Assembly (NCBI GenBank): GCA_963922535.1
Contig: CAWUIN010000024.1
Location: 1 to 32,497 of the forward strand
From: Tectiglobus sp963922535
GTDB taxonomy: Bacteria > Pseudomonadota > Alphaproteobacteria > Rhizobiales > Hyphomicrobiaceae
DNA length: 32,497 nucleotides
Direction: 5' to 3'
A model generated the notes under the pieces. It ran no database searches. It was not told the origin of the DNA and saw only the letters and a list, made by a program, of their open reading frames with translations. Of this stretch, positions 1 to 8,064 are shown in pieces; within the stretch, counting starts at the first letter, position 1, and the number at the start of each line of letters is the position of its first letter. The position numbers and the translations under genes were made by a program.

Positions 1-1906
1 TTATTTCTCGACCGCATGGTAAACTTGTTACCTCCCGCGTTGCAACCATGTCAGAGCGAGATGTTTGGGAGCTAAAAATTTCTTCTATTGGTTGCACTTT
101 TACTGCAAGCATGCCGCCGATGTTTGCTCGCCATGCACCAAACCAGCCGATTAGAAAAGCTACAAACAGGGTCGTCACAGCGCGTCCTGGTGAAATGCCA
201 TAGCCAAAAGTAATATCGAATAACGCTCTGTCAGGCACACGATAGATGCGCCCGGTCTTGCGGACATAGCGTTTTTGCGCCAATTTCACACGACGTGCAT
301 CCGCATCAAGGCCAATGGCAGCAAACGCATCTGCCGCCTGTTGATAGGGTTGGCTGCGAAATGTTTCACGATTAATCAGCAAACGTCCGAAACAACCGCG
401 AGGATAAGGGCGCTTAAGCCATGTGAGCCGCTGACGTGCGGGGCCGGGATAGTATCTCAGTGTCCATATCAAAATGCTTTCCCAAATAAATTGAATATAG
501 GCTGCCAATATCATTAAAAGGTGCCTAATTGTATGGGCCTCTTTCCAATAGATTCGTGCCTCATCAAGCGCCGTTGTATGCGTAACATCCCTTGTTGATG
601 GAAGCGTATAAACAAAGCCATCCATTTGCAGAAGAACCCGTTTTGGCCCCCATGGCAACAGGCTTTGTTTGTTGCCACGCCAAACATCTTGAAGCAGGCC
701 GACCCGCGTTGCCCTGAGGCGGATTATAGTATTTGCCACATCCTTGACTTCCATGTGGTGTGCTCGCAGACGCCGCGCGATGGAAGTCGTCTCAAAATTC
801 AAAAGCAACTGTCTTTGTTTTGTGCCAGGGCGATGGTGATCTGATGGCATGGGGTGTATATGAAGTTCGCTCCAGCTCACGTCACCATTAATGGTTGCAC
901 CAGCCAGCGATGCATCACCATGAATCTCCGTCTTTTGTTGCGCCCTTTCAAATCCCTCGCCGGGTACGCCAAACGAGACATCCCCGGCGACCGTTGCGCG
1001 CTCCATATCGATGGCGCGATCAGAACCCAGCACAGCGGATTTGCCATTATCCCCGGCCTTTTGCGCAGGCATCTCGGTTGCCTTGAAAATCCCTCCATCA
1101 AAACGCACGGAGCCGTTGATCACTGCTTGTCTGAGGCAAATGCAGCCCATCGCCTTAAAGCCATCCGCTAAGCGGACGCCACCTTTAATGTCTGAGCCTT
1201 GCACGGATAGCGCATAACCATCGGCCGCTTCAACCTCTGCGCGGTCAGCCCAAACATTGCCGCCAATGGTGCTGTTGCGGATGACTACACCGCCTTGGAC
1301 GTAGACACCTTCCGTCAGGTAAACGGAGCCACCAATATGCGTTTCGGTCAAGCGAAGCGCATAGCGGTAATCGTTTTTGATACTCTCATCCTTAGGATCC
1401 TGAGATAAGCCATATAATTTAGCACCTTGCGCGTAGATATTGCCGGCAATCCGACCGCTGCGAACGTTGATAAACGCGGTTTTACTGCCTTCCATCGGAT
1501 GAACTCGACTAATATCAAGTTCACCGTCGATGATAACACCGCGAGCTTCCAGACCGATAATCGCTGTGTCCTGGAGTATGAGCGAAAACAACCGGCTATC
1601 AGTCACATCAATAATTTCTTCGACGTGGCAGCTGATCAAGGATAACCCTGGTAATGCCGTCCCCCCACGGCCTGAAGCGCCAGCCAGGTTCAACGCGCCC
1701 TGAATGCATGCTCCTTTGATGCGCATTCCAGAACGGCCGCGTGACTTGTCTAAATCAAGGCCGAAGAAAATCTCGCGAAGATTCGCAGCCCGCAACAACG
1801 GCTGAGTGCCAAACTGGTCTATAGCGTCTTGGAGAGTGAAATCTGCAGGTTTATTCTCATTAATGCAATTTTCAACATGACGTTCGCAATCAGTGTGATT
1901 GAGCAT
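1..1906 (-). CDS. Beta-helix-like repeat membrane protein, C-terminus cut by window edge
   Basis: The frame starts at ATG 1906-1904, with a good ribosome site (AGAGGA) just upstream, and stays open for 635 codons to base 2 without a stop, so the 3' end lies outside the window. Residues about 45-420 consist of short repeats such as IGGSVYLTEG, IGGNVWADRA, INGSVRFDGG and INGDVSWSEL, the spacing seen in bactofilin- or pentapeptide-like beta-helices. A DGFVYTLP segment near residue 426 is followed by a hydrophobic helix (about 463-485), a QPYQQAADAFAAIGLDADARR helical motif near 519, and a second membrane helix (about 575-592). I recall this order (repeats, DGF motif, PYxQ..A..ARR motif, membrane helices) from bacterial proteins annotated as membrane-associated oxidoreductase. 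No nucleotide-binding motif or redox residue is visible, so enzymatic activity is doubtful. The gene is divergent from ivd. Confidence 0.8.
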   Translation of the reverse strand, partial: MLNHTDCERHVENCINENKPADFTLQDAIDQFGTQPLLRAANLREIFFGLDLDKSRGRSGMRIKGACIQGALNLAGASGRGGTALPGLSLISCHVEEIIDVTDSRLFSLILQDTAIIGLEARGVIIDGELDISRVHPMEGSKTAFINVRSGRIAGNIYAQGAKLYGLSQDPKDESIKNDYRYALRLTETHIGGSVYLTEGVYVQGGVVIRNSTIGGNVWADRAEVEAADGYALSVQGSDIKGGVRLADGFKAMGCICLRQAVINGSVRFDGGIFKATEMPAQKAGDNGKSAVLGSDRAIDMERATVAGDVSFGVPGEGFERAQQKTEIHGDASLAGATINGDVSWSELHIHPMPSDHHRPGTKQRQLLLNFETTSIARRLRAHHMEVKDVANTIIRLRATRVGLLQDVWRGNKQSLLPWGPKRVLLQMDGFVYTLPSTRDVTHTTALDEARIYWKEAHTIRHLLMILAAYIQFIWESILIWTLRYYPGPARQRLTWLKRPYPRGCFGRLLINRETFRSQPYQQAADAFAAIGLDADARRVKLAQKRYVRKTGRIYRVPDRALFDITFGYGISPGRAVTTLFVAFLIGWFGAWRANIGGMLAVKVQPIEEIFSSQTSRSDMVATREVTSLPCGREI

Positions 1907-2308
1907 TGCCTATTTCCTCTCACTCAACGACATCGTGACAGCCTGTCGCCTGTCTGGCTTTTCATTTTAAAGCACACGGCCGTGCTTATCGAATGGGGCT
2001 CTGTCGCGATGTGCACTGCACCTGACAAAATACGAAAAACGCTCAAATCTCGTGATCCACCCGACGACAGGTTTTAAGATAATTATCTCAGGCATTAAGA
2101 TGCGGAGAAAAAAACGGTAGAATGGAGCATGTTGTGTTACTGTAGTTCTGAACTATAGTGAGCATTTATGACAGTTGCTTGATAACTGCTGATTGGATTG
2201 CCGCCCCAAAAGGCAAAAAGGCCGCGAATGGCGAATAGTCTTAGGTGTATGGCAATTGGCTGCCGGCATGCGGAACCGTGAGAGCATGTCTTCAGAGGAT
2301 ATTTTGCG
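1907..2308. other. Divergent intergenic region between the repeat protein and ivd
   Basis: No coding sequence is convincing in these 402 bases. The stretch must hold promoters for both flanking genes. It contains three inverted repeats: AAGCAC/GTGCTT at 1970-1987 around a six-base centre, the perfect 12-base palindrome AGATAATTATCT at 2077-2088, and a 19-base near-perfect palindrome at 2140-2158. I could not identify convincing -35/-10 boxes. Confidence 0.6.
2140..2158. promoter_or_regulatory. Candidate operator upstream of ivd
   Basis: CTGTAGTTC-T-GAACTATAG is a dyad with one mismatch per arm, ending 150 bases before the ivd start codon. Its size suits a dimeric helix-turn-helix regulator. 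The regulator is unknown, and a role in ivd control is inferred only from position. Confidence 0.35.
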
Positions 2309-3481
2309 ATGCTTTCAAATATGGCGCCTCAATTTAATTTTGATCTGGGAGACATCGCAGATCAGTTGCGCGACACGGTGCAGTCTTTCACTGCGGATCG
2401 TATCGCGCCAATTGCCGCCGAAATCGATCAAAAAGATGAGTTTCCACGTTATCTATGGCCTGAGATGGGGGCATTGGGCCTGCACGGCATAACGGTTGAG
2501 GAGGAATTTGGCGGCATTGGCCTTGGATACCTTGAACATTGCATCGCCGTTGAAGAAATCTCCCGCGGTTCTGCCTCAATTGGCTTATCGTATGGCGCAC
2601 ATTCTAACCTATGTATAAATCAAATCCGCCGCAACGGTTCCATGGCGCAAAAGCATCGGTATCTGCCAAAACTGATTTCCGGAGAGCATGTGGGAGCGCT
2701 TGCGATGTCGGAAAGCGGGGCCGGTTCCGATGTTGTCTCAATGAAACTGCGCGCGGATAAAAAAGGAGAGCGTTATCTCCTGAATGGCACCAAGATGTGG
2801 ATTACCAACGGGCCTGGCGGCGATGTCCTGGTTGTCTACGCCAAGACGGATCCCGAGGCCGGGGCACGCGGGATTACAGCGTTTATTATCGAGAAGGATT
2901 TTCCTGGTTTTACGGTTGCACAAAAACTCGACAAACTTGGCATGCGCGGCTCCGAGACGGGTGAATTGGTGTTCGACAACTGCGAGGTGCCTGAGGAAAA
3001 CGTGTTGGGCGAAGTTGGCCGCGGCGTTAATGTTCTCATGAGCGGTCTTGACTACGAACGTGCCGTGCTGGCTGCCGGGCCGTTGGGGATCATGCAGGCA
3101 GCCATGGATATTGTCATGCCCTACGTCCATGAGCGCAAACAGTTTGGACAGCCGATCGGCGAGTTTCAATTGGTCCAGGGCAAGATTGCCGATATGTATG
3201 TCGCCCTGAACTCATGCCGCTCCTATGTCTATGCCGTTGCCAAGGCCTGCGATCGCGGCGAAACCACACGCCAGGATGCAGCCGGGGCGATACTGCTGGC
3301 GGCAGAAAAGGCAACCCAGGTGGCACTCGATGCGATCCAGCTTCTTGGCGGGAATGGTTATATCAACGATACTCCGACCGGGCGCCTTCTCAGGGACGCG
3401 AAACTTTACGAAATAGGTGCCGGAACCAGTGAGATCCGCCGGATGTTGATCGGCCGTGAGTTATTCGCCAGGACGGCATGA
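2309..3481 (+). CDS. ivd: Isovaleryl-CoA dehydrogenase
   Basis: This FAD flavoenzyme oxidises isovaleryl-CoA to 3-methylcrotonyl-CoA in leucine breakdown and passes electrons to electron-transfer flavoprotein. The 390-residue length is normal for the family. The acyl-CoA dehydrogenase signatures are present: AMSESGAGSDV (about 132-142), WITNG (164-168) and QLLGGNGY near the C-terminus. The assignment within the superfamily rests on the catalytic base. Glu250 lies in GLDYERAVLAAGP, the position used by isovaleryl-CoA dehydrogenase, while the C-terminal site that carries Glu in medium-chain enzymes reads EIGAGTSEI, with Ala before GT. AGAGGAT at 2294-2300 sets the start. In many alphaproteobacteria ivd is followed by methylcrotonyl-CoA carboxylase genes; none are here, so the rest of the pathway must be encoded elsewhere. 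Confidence 0.93.
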   Translation: MLSNMAPQFNFDLGDIADQLRDTVQSFTADRIAPIAAEIDQKDEFPRYLWPEMGALGLHGITVEEEFGGIGLGYLEHCIAVEEISRGSASIGLSYGAHSNLCINQIRRNGSMAQKHRYLPKLISGEHVGALAMSESGAGSDVVSMKLRADKKGERYLLNGTKMWITNGPGGDVLVVYAKTDPEAGARGITAFIIEKDFPGFTVAQKLDKLGMRGSETGELVFDNCEVPEENVLGEVGRGVNVLMSGLDYERAVLAAGPLGIMQAAMDIVMPYVHERKQFGQPIGEFQLVQGKIADMYVALNSCRSYVYAVAKACDRGETTRQDAAGAILLAAEKATQVALDAIQLLGGNGYINDTPTGRLLRDAKLYEIGAGTSEIRRMLIGRELFARTA

Positions 3482-3587
3482 TAACAGGACGGCATTAGAT
3501 TACGGGATATATAGACAAGACAGCCCAATGAGCCAGGACCATCGATTGAGGACACACCGTCAGGACTGCCGCGACTTATCAAGACCC

Positions 3588-4037
3588 ATGACTATTCCCT
3601 GGCCCCCTCTGCTGTTGATTAGCGCAATCGCTGGAGCTGTGTTGCTCGAATGGTTGCTGCCCTTGAATTGGCCTGGTTATGGCGATATGCCAGCCCGCCT
3701 TGTGGGGCTTGGCATTGGCGTTGCCGGGCTGCTGTTAATCGGCTGGGCTGCTTATCACCTGTACCGTGCCCGCACAACAATTCTTCCGCATAAAGGTGCG
3801 TGCGCTCTTGTGAGAAGCGGCCCCTTCGCCCGCTTTCGCAACCCTATATACCTCGGCGACGTCATGCTTCTGCTGGGGGCTGCAGAACTTACACAGAATA
3901 TCTGGTTCATTGCCTCCGCGGCCTTGTTCGCCGTTAGCGTAACTTTTCTTGCAATCGTACCTGAAGAGCACCACCTGGAACAAAAATTCGGCGAAGAATA
4001 CCGTGCATATAAAGCACGTACGCGCCGGTGGATTTGA
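3588..4037 (+). CDS. Isoprenylcysteine carboxyl methyltransferase-like membrane protein
   Basis: A 149-residue membrane protein with hydrophobic segments near residues 5-22, 32-54 and 85-115. The C-terminal half carries the family hallmarks: RSGPFARFRNPIYLGD, and the ending EEHHLEQKFGEEYRAYKART, typical of bacterial ICMT/PEMT-fold proteins that use S-adenosylmethionine. The substrate is unknown; bacterial members are rarely characterised. The frame is open upstream to 3456, overlapping the end of ivd. I chose ATG 3588 because the preceding residues are polar and unlike the family, but no strong ribosome site marks it; ATG 3528 is an alternative. It lies about 105 bases after ivd and could be cotranscribed with it. 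Confidence 0.8.
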   Translation: MTIPWPPLLLISAIAGAVLLEWLLPLNWPGYGDMPARLVGLGIGVAGLLLIGWAAYHLYRARTTILPHKGACALVRSGPFARFRNPIYLGDVMLLLGAAELTQNIWFIASAALFAVSVTFLAIVPEEHHLEQKFGEEYRAYKARTRRWI

Positions 4038-4170
4038 TTTAACCGTAATCAGGTCATAAACTGGAACATATTAATTTATAAAATTCCACGACTTGATCGG
4101 GAAATTGCCTGATTTGACTGCATTTTTGTTTAGTAAAGTCAATGAATTTTTGAAGATACAGGTGAAATCT

Positions 4171-5517
4171 ATGCGGGTTTTCATTCAACGGCGCAGTCAA
4201 TTGATTTCAATGGCATTGCTTGCAGTTGTAGCTGCTGTCGTACCAGTATACGCCCAAACTGCACAATCAGATCACATTTCAGAATGGCTTAGCGCCAATC
4301 CATCTAACGGCGTTAGAAAAACGCAATCTGAGCTTGATGCTATCGCCCAGCCTGACACGGCGGTTGACGGCCTGCAATCTAATCAACAGCAAACTGCCGA
4401 TCCGCGCGCTGGCGATGAAAATTATGAGCAGGCCAGGCGACTGATGGCTGCTATCGATGCCATTCTCCTGGAGACTGCAGACGAACGCGCAACATCGAAA
4501 AAGCTACCGTCCAGGAATGAGTTTTTGCTGCCGCCTATATGGACGGAAACCAAGGAAGACCGTGACGATAAGGTGCGCGATCTGCTCGATGCCGCGCTCG
4601 GAATTGTCTCCAACGTTCCCGTGATGGACTTACAGAAACGGATCGAACAACGCCGTAAATCAATTAATGAACTCAAAGACCGCATTGCCGAGTGGCGTGA
4701 AAAACAACTATCGGCACCGCAAAACTCGATTATGCCTGGTGTTGTTGCCGATACTATTTCGAGTCTTGGCCAGCAGATCATCGACGCAGAAAAACGGATC
4801 GCAGAGAACAAAGAAGATATTGAGATAACCAAGGGCGAAATCCGTTCTGCACTCAGAAAATCGGGCATTAAGCTTTCCGACGAACAGGTCGACATGCTGA
4901 TTGGCGGCGTCTTGTCAAGCGACCTTGTGCGTCTGGTGGCTGCATTTAGTTCAGCCAAGCTGATCGATCAGCAACTCGGTGAGCGTATGGCTGCAAGCGG
5001 CGAGAACATTAAGACTGCACGCAAATATTTTGCCATGCATGCAGCGCTGTTTGCGATGCTCGTCCATGCCCAGGATACCGTTATCGAGAAAATCGATAAT
5101 AATTATCTGCCTAAACTGCGCGCAGTTATGGACGATTTACACCAGGCGCGCCGCCAGACACGAGAGCTTCTTAAAGGGCAAAATCGCCCGGACCAGAAGC
5201 GTATTCTGGAGGAAAACCTGCGCAGCCAGACGCTGGCAGAGCAGGCGGCAGAGCGTTATCGTGATTATTTGCTGCAACAACGCCAGCAGATCGCAGCTGC
5301 GCGCAAGCGCTCTGCCCACGATCTGTCAATCGCAGATAACACCTACGCGACTGTTGAAGCAAGTTTTCAACTTCGTAATCTCATGAAGAGTACACAATCA
5401 ACGTTTGAGGCACTTCAGAAGATGGAAGCGCCAACATTCGAGCAAATTTTCAAGAATGAGGAGTTGCGCCGCGAATTTGAAAATTTAACGAAGAAGCTGG
5501 AAGTACCGACCAGTTGA
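4171..5517 (+). CDS. Exported coiled-coil protein of unknown function
   Basis: The 448-residue product begins with a signal peptide (MRVFIQRRSQ, hydrophobic core about 11-25, likely cleavage after VYA at residue 28), so it is probably periplasmic. The rest is highly charged and helical, with long coiled-coil stretches, for example LQKRIEQRRKSINELKDRI and EKRIAENKEDIEITKGEI, and a middle segment SDEQVDMLIGGVLSSDLVRL. It has no cysteines and no enzymatic motif. AGGTGA, 6 bases before ATG 4171, supports this start; an upstream TTG at 4093 would hide the signal peptide. I do not recognise the family. It resembles periplasmic adaptor or stalk regions in composition only. It is followed, on the other strand, by the tmRNA gene. 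Confidence 0.75.
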   Translation: MRVFIQRRSQLISMALLAVVAAVVPVYAQTAQSDHISEWLSANPSNGVRKTQSELDAIAQPDTAVDGLQSNQQQTADPRAGDENYEQARRLMAAIDAILLETADERATSKKLPSRNEFLLPPIWTETKEDRDDKVRDLLDAALGIVSNVPVMDLQKRIEQRRKSINELKDRIAEWREKQLSAPQNSIMPGVVADTISSLGQQIIDAEKRIAENKEDIEITKGEIRSALRKSGIKLSDEQVDMLIGGVLSSDLVRLVAAFSSAKLIDQQLGERMAASGENIKTARKYFAMHAALFAMLVHAQDTVIEKIDNNYLPKLRAVMDDLHQARRQTRELLKGQNRPDQKRILEENLRSQTLAEQAAERYRDYLLQQRQQIAAARKRSAHDLSIADNTYATVEASFQLRNLMKSTQSTFEALQKMEAPTFEQIFKNEELRREFENLTKKLEVPTS

Positions 5518-5717
5518 GGGCACAACCGCTTGTCAGCGCACTTCACATGTCAGATAATACGAATATGAGTGTTACGAGACAAAATAAACCGGCATTAACT
5601 TTACGTAAATTCTGAAATAATGTTGCAGATAATAGGAGGCTTCTGTTGCCAGGTGCCTCCCGAACCCCGCCTAAACATGCTAGCGCCTAGGACTTTATTC
5701 GAGCTTTAGGACATTGC

Positions 5718-5759
5718 TTAAGCAGCAACGGCCTGTGGCTCAGCATAGTTGTCGTTTGC
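5718..5759 (-). other. tmRNA proteolysis tag reading frame
   Basis: Thirteen codons and TAA inside the coding piece encode ANDNYAEPQAVAA. The AND start and the AVAA end match known tmRNA tags (Escherichia coli ANDENYALAA, Caulobacter ANDNFAEEFAVAA); the terminal AA is the ClpXP recognition element. The EPQ centre is specific to this organism. Confidence 0.93.
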
Positions 5760-5843
5760 AACTATTAAAATGACCCGATAACGGCGGTATCATGCCGAGC
5801 GAAAACACACCTTTTACACCCTCGTCGATCCTGTTTCGCCCCC

Positions 5844-5887
5844 GCCAAAGCCCGCGATCATATGGGAGCATGATCTTTTGCGGGCTT
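5844..5887 (-). other. tmRNA intervening segment, removed on maturation
   Basis: The 44 bases between the encoded CCA and the coding-piece 5' end fold into a strong hairpin: AAGCCCGC...ATGATCGCGGGCTT with an inner GATCAT/ATGATC stem and a four-base bulge. In permuted tmRNAs this loop is cut out so that the two pieces are held together by base pairing. Confidence 0.8.
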
Positions 5888-6123
5888 TGGTGGAGGCGCC
5901 GGGTACTGCCCCCGGGTCCGATGAGCTTATTATGATGGCCATTTATCGCCATAGTCAGACGAATCTGACATTGTAGATATAGCATTTGAAGTTGGAAAAA
6001 AAAAGTAACAGCAAGAGATAAAGATAGCCGATGGGTTGCCCTGGATATTCATCTGTCAACGTTTACACAATATCCGGTTCGATCCGATTTGCGCAATTTG
6101 CTTCATTTTCGCAAAATCTGGCT

Positions 6124-6176
6124 CGTTTTTCGCTTCTCGTTTTTCGCAGGGTGAATTTAACACGATAAATTTCACC
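6124..6176 (+). promoter_or_regulatory. Repeats and hairpin in the rbfA leader
   Basis: The ten-base sequence CGTTTTTCGC occurs twice, at 6124-6133 and 6138-6147, exactly 14 bases apart. An inverted repeat follows: GGTGAATTTA (6150-6159) against TAAATTTCACC (6166-6176), ending 30 bases before the rbfA start. Such an arrangement could bind a regulator or form an RNA hairpin in the leader. No known motif was recognised. Confidence 0.4.
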
Positions 6177-6206
6177 AGACACAAATGTTAACAAAGAGAT
6201 AAGATA

Positions 6207-6614
6207 ATGCCTGCTCGCAATTCTGCTCAAAGATCAACCGGCGCTATGCCTTCACAACGGCAGTTACGCGTCGGGGAACTTGTGCGTCATAAACTTTCGC
6301 AGATGTTAGCGCGTGGCGAGGTCCACGATGACGTTTTATCGGCGCACGTTGTAAGTATTCCGGAGGTCCGTATGAGCCCGGATCTCAAGATCGCGACTGT
6401 CTATGTAATGCCTCTCGGCGGCGGCGATGTGGACGAAGTCCTTGTAGCATTGAACGCAAACCGCAAGTATATTCGAGGTGAAGTGGCCCGCGCGGTTGCT
6501 CTAAAGTTTGCACCGGATATGCGTTTTCGCGCAGATGACACGTTTGATGAGGCAATGCGTATTGATGCTCTATTGAATAGTCCGAAAGTCCGCCAGGATA
6601 TCAAATCCAGTTAG
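6207..6614 (+). CDS. rbfA: Ribosome-binding factor A
   Basis: A 135-residue KH-type protein that helps mature the 30S subunit by acting on the 5' end of 16S rRNA, important for growth in the cold. The family core is clear: RQLRVGELVRHKLSQML near the N-terminus, then DDVLSAHVVSIPEVRMSPDLKIATVYVMPLG-type strands, and the end LKFAPDMRFRADDTFDEA typical of RbfA. AAAGAGATAAG just upstream supports ATG 6207. It heads a run of translation genes (truB, rpsO, pnp), but infB, the usual neighbour just upstream, is absent; the tmRNA gene is there in the opposite direction. Confidence 0.95.
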   Translation: MPARNSAQRSTGAMPSQRQLRVGELVRHKLSQMLARGEVHDDVLSAHVVSIPEVRMSPDLKIATVYVMPLGGGDVDEVLVALNANRKYIRGEVARAVALKFAPDMRFRADDTFDEAMRIDALLNSPKVRQDIKSS

Positions 6615-6762
6615 GACCAGTTGTCAGTTGAGCCAGGCGACAGCCGAAACAGTTTCACCTGATTTTATCGATGGGGGTGAATTTTCCCTCTCGTGCAGGT
6701 GGGCTTGCTTTATGCGACGTTGCGCAGCACATGCCGCACGTAAATGCGGCTTGGTTCTCATA

Positions 6763-6877
6763 GCTGTTTTAGGGCGCCCTGCAAGATAAACGCTTCAATT
6801 CTCTGAGCCAAAGCCGCACATCGCAGGCCACTCCCCCCAAAATTGAAGCGTTTATTTTGCTGGGTACGCTTAGCAGC
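6763..6877 (+). repeat. Palindromic intergenic element, copy 1
   Basis: Perfect 15-base inverted arms ATAAACGCTTCAATT (6786-6800) and AATTGAAGCGTTTAT (6841-6855) enclose a centre containing GAGCCAAAGCC. Weaker outer complementarity reaches from GCTG (6763) to CAGC (6877). The same element recurs at 17219, 28761 and 32408. This copy fills the gap between rbfA and truB and ends 34 bases before the truB start. Confidence 0.85.
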
Positions 6878-6910
6878 CCCAAATTTTCTTGATTGGGCTT
6901 GATTAAACAA

Positions 6911-7849
6911 ATGACACGTCGCAGAAAAGGCCGCCCTGTCCACGGGTGGCTGATACTCGATAAGCCTTTGGAAATGACATCCACCCATGCTGTCGGCAAG
7001 GTCAAACGCCTATTCGGTGCGCAGAAAGCCGGACATGCCGGTACGCTGGACCCTCTGGCAACAGGGATATTGCCAATGGCACTCGGTGAGGCAACCAAAA
7101 CGGTTTCCTTTGCGATGGATGGCCCAAAGGCCTATCGCTTCACGGTGCGCTGGGGCATAGAAACAAGTACGGACGACGTCGAAGGCGAGGTGCTTCGGAT
7201 GTCGCAGGCACGCCCCACGCAGCACGCCATTGAGGCGCAGCTTCAGAATTTTCTCGGCGCGATAATGCAGGTGCCACCGCGTTTTTCCGCCATCAAGGTC
7301 GGCGGAAACCGTGCATACGATCTAGCCCGCGATGGTGAACAGCTTGAGCTTGCCGCCCGCGAGGTGAGCATTGAGCAATTAAAACTCGTTGCGATGCCGA
7401 ACGATGATAGCGCGGTCTTCGAAGCCATTTGCGGCAAGGGCACATACGTGCGGGCAATTGCCCGCGACCTTGGCCGGGCGCTTGGCTGCTTCGGCCATGT
7501 TATTCATTTGCGGCGGACAAAGGTTGGGCCATTTATCGAGAAGGACGCCTGGACGCTGGAAGCGCTGGAGAATTTGACTGAGAAACACGCTGCTGAACAT
7601 TCCGAGACCAGCTTGCCGGCAACCGTTTTGCTGCCCATTGAGACAGCGCTCGGACATCTGCCTCATCTGGAACTATCGTCGTCTGACGCCGCCCGCATTG
7701 CTCAAGGCCAGAGCATATTCATGCGCGGACGTCATACGCCGGTTATGAGCGGTCTGGCCTACACAAGCTTCAAAGGTAAGGTTCTCGCGCTTGTGCAAAT
7801 CGAACGCGGCGAGGTACGCCCGACACGGGTGTTTAATTTCGGGAAGTGA
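6911..7849 (+). CDS. truB: tRNA pseudouridine(55) synthase
   Basis: TruB converts uridine 55 in the T-loop of elongator tRNAs to pseudouridine. The 312-residue product shows the family signatures: KGRPVHGWLILDKP, then GHAGTLDPLATGILP with catalytic Asp47, then GATKTV, then YRFTVRWG, and the C-terminal FGKGTYVRAIARDLG-like GKGTYVRAIARDLG. Start ATG 6911 gives the usual MxRRRKGRP beginning; the frame extends to TTG 6893 but without family similarity. No strong Shine-Dalgarno sequence precedes it, and copy 1 of the palindromic repeat ends just upstream, so the leader of this gene may be unusual. It follows rbfA and precedes rpsO, as in many proteobacteria. Confidence 0.96.
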   Translation: MTRRRKGRPVHGWLILDKPLEMTSTHAVGKVKRLFGAQKAGHAGTLDPLATGILPMALGEATKTVSFAMDGPKAYRFTVRWGIETSTDDVEGEVLRMSQARPTQHAIEAQLQNFLGAIMQVPPRFSAIKVGGNRAYDLARDGEQLELAAREVSIEQLKLVAMPNDDSAVFEAICGKGTYVRAIARDLGRALGCFGHVIHLRRTKVGPFIEKDAWTLEALENLTEKHAAEHSETSLPATVLLPIETALGHLPHLELSSSDAARIAQGQSIFMRGRHTPVMSGLAYTSFKGKVLALVQIERGEVRPTRVFNFGK

Positions 7850-8064
7850 TAGCAGGATCAACCGATTGTTGAAAAAGTCCTCGCTTTCCTTGCTATTTCA
7901 TGTATAAGCTTATTTGTTAGGCTTGGTGTATAATATCATAGCCTTACTCAGGCGTTGTCGAGTGCTATAATCTTGTGCTCACCATTTCTCCTCGAAAATA
8001 GCATTGCGTATGCGTATTGCTGCTTTCGAACGCGACAAAGCTGGACGACATCCTGGCATTAGTT

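Larger units (their letters stand above)
5635..5970 (-). ncRNA. ssrA: Two-piece (permuted) tmRNA
   Basis: tmRNA rescues stalled ribosomes and tags the unfinished protein for proteolysis. Read on the minus strand, the acceptor piece comes first (about 5970-5888): a hairpin GTCAGATTCGTCTGAC, a T-arm region ACCCGGGGGCAGTACCCGG, then CGCCTCC-ACCA with encoded CCA at 5890-5888. An intervening hairpin (5887-5844) follows, then the coding piece from 5843 starting GGGGGCGAAACAGGATCGAC, a classic tmRNA 5' sequence. GGGGGCG pairs with CGCCTCC (one G-U pair) to form the acceptor stem. The resume codon GCA is at 5759. The coding piece ends in a CCTGGCAACAGAAGCC-like segment; its last bases (GGAGGC/GCCTCC hairpin) are near 5635. 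Piece order is that of alphaproteobacterial ssrA. A weak TATATC at 5983-5978 could be the -10 box. Outer ends are approximate. Confidence 0.93.

Noticed and set aside
600..720. Apparent frameshift in the left-edge gene
   Set aside because: A first reading suggested a frame change near 645-650. Recounting shows five C's at 647-651 and one continuous frame through WGPKRVLLQMDGF.
2738..3169. 143-codon minus-strand frame
   Set aside because: It is the antisense shadow of the well-supported ivd gene.
5740..5985. 81-codon minus-strand frame
   Set aside because: It overlaps the tmRNA gene and has no protein-like composition.
6074..6085. GGTTCGATCC resembling a tRNA T-loop
   Set aside because: The flanking bases do not form a T-stem and no acceptor, D or anticodon arm surrounds it.
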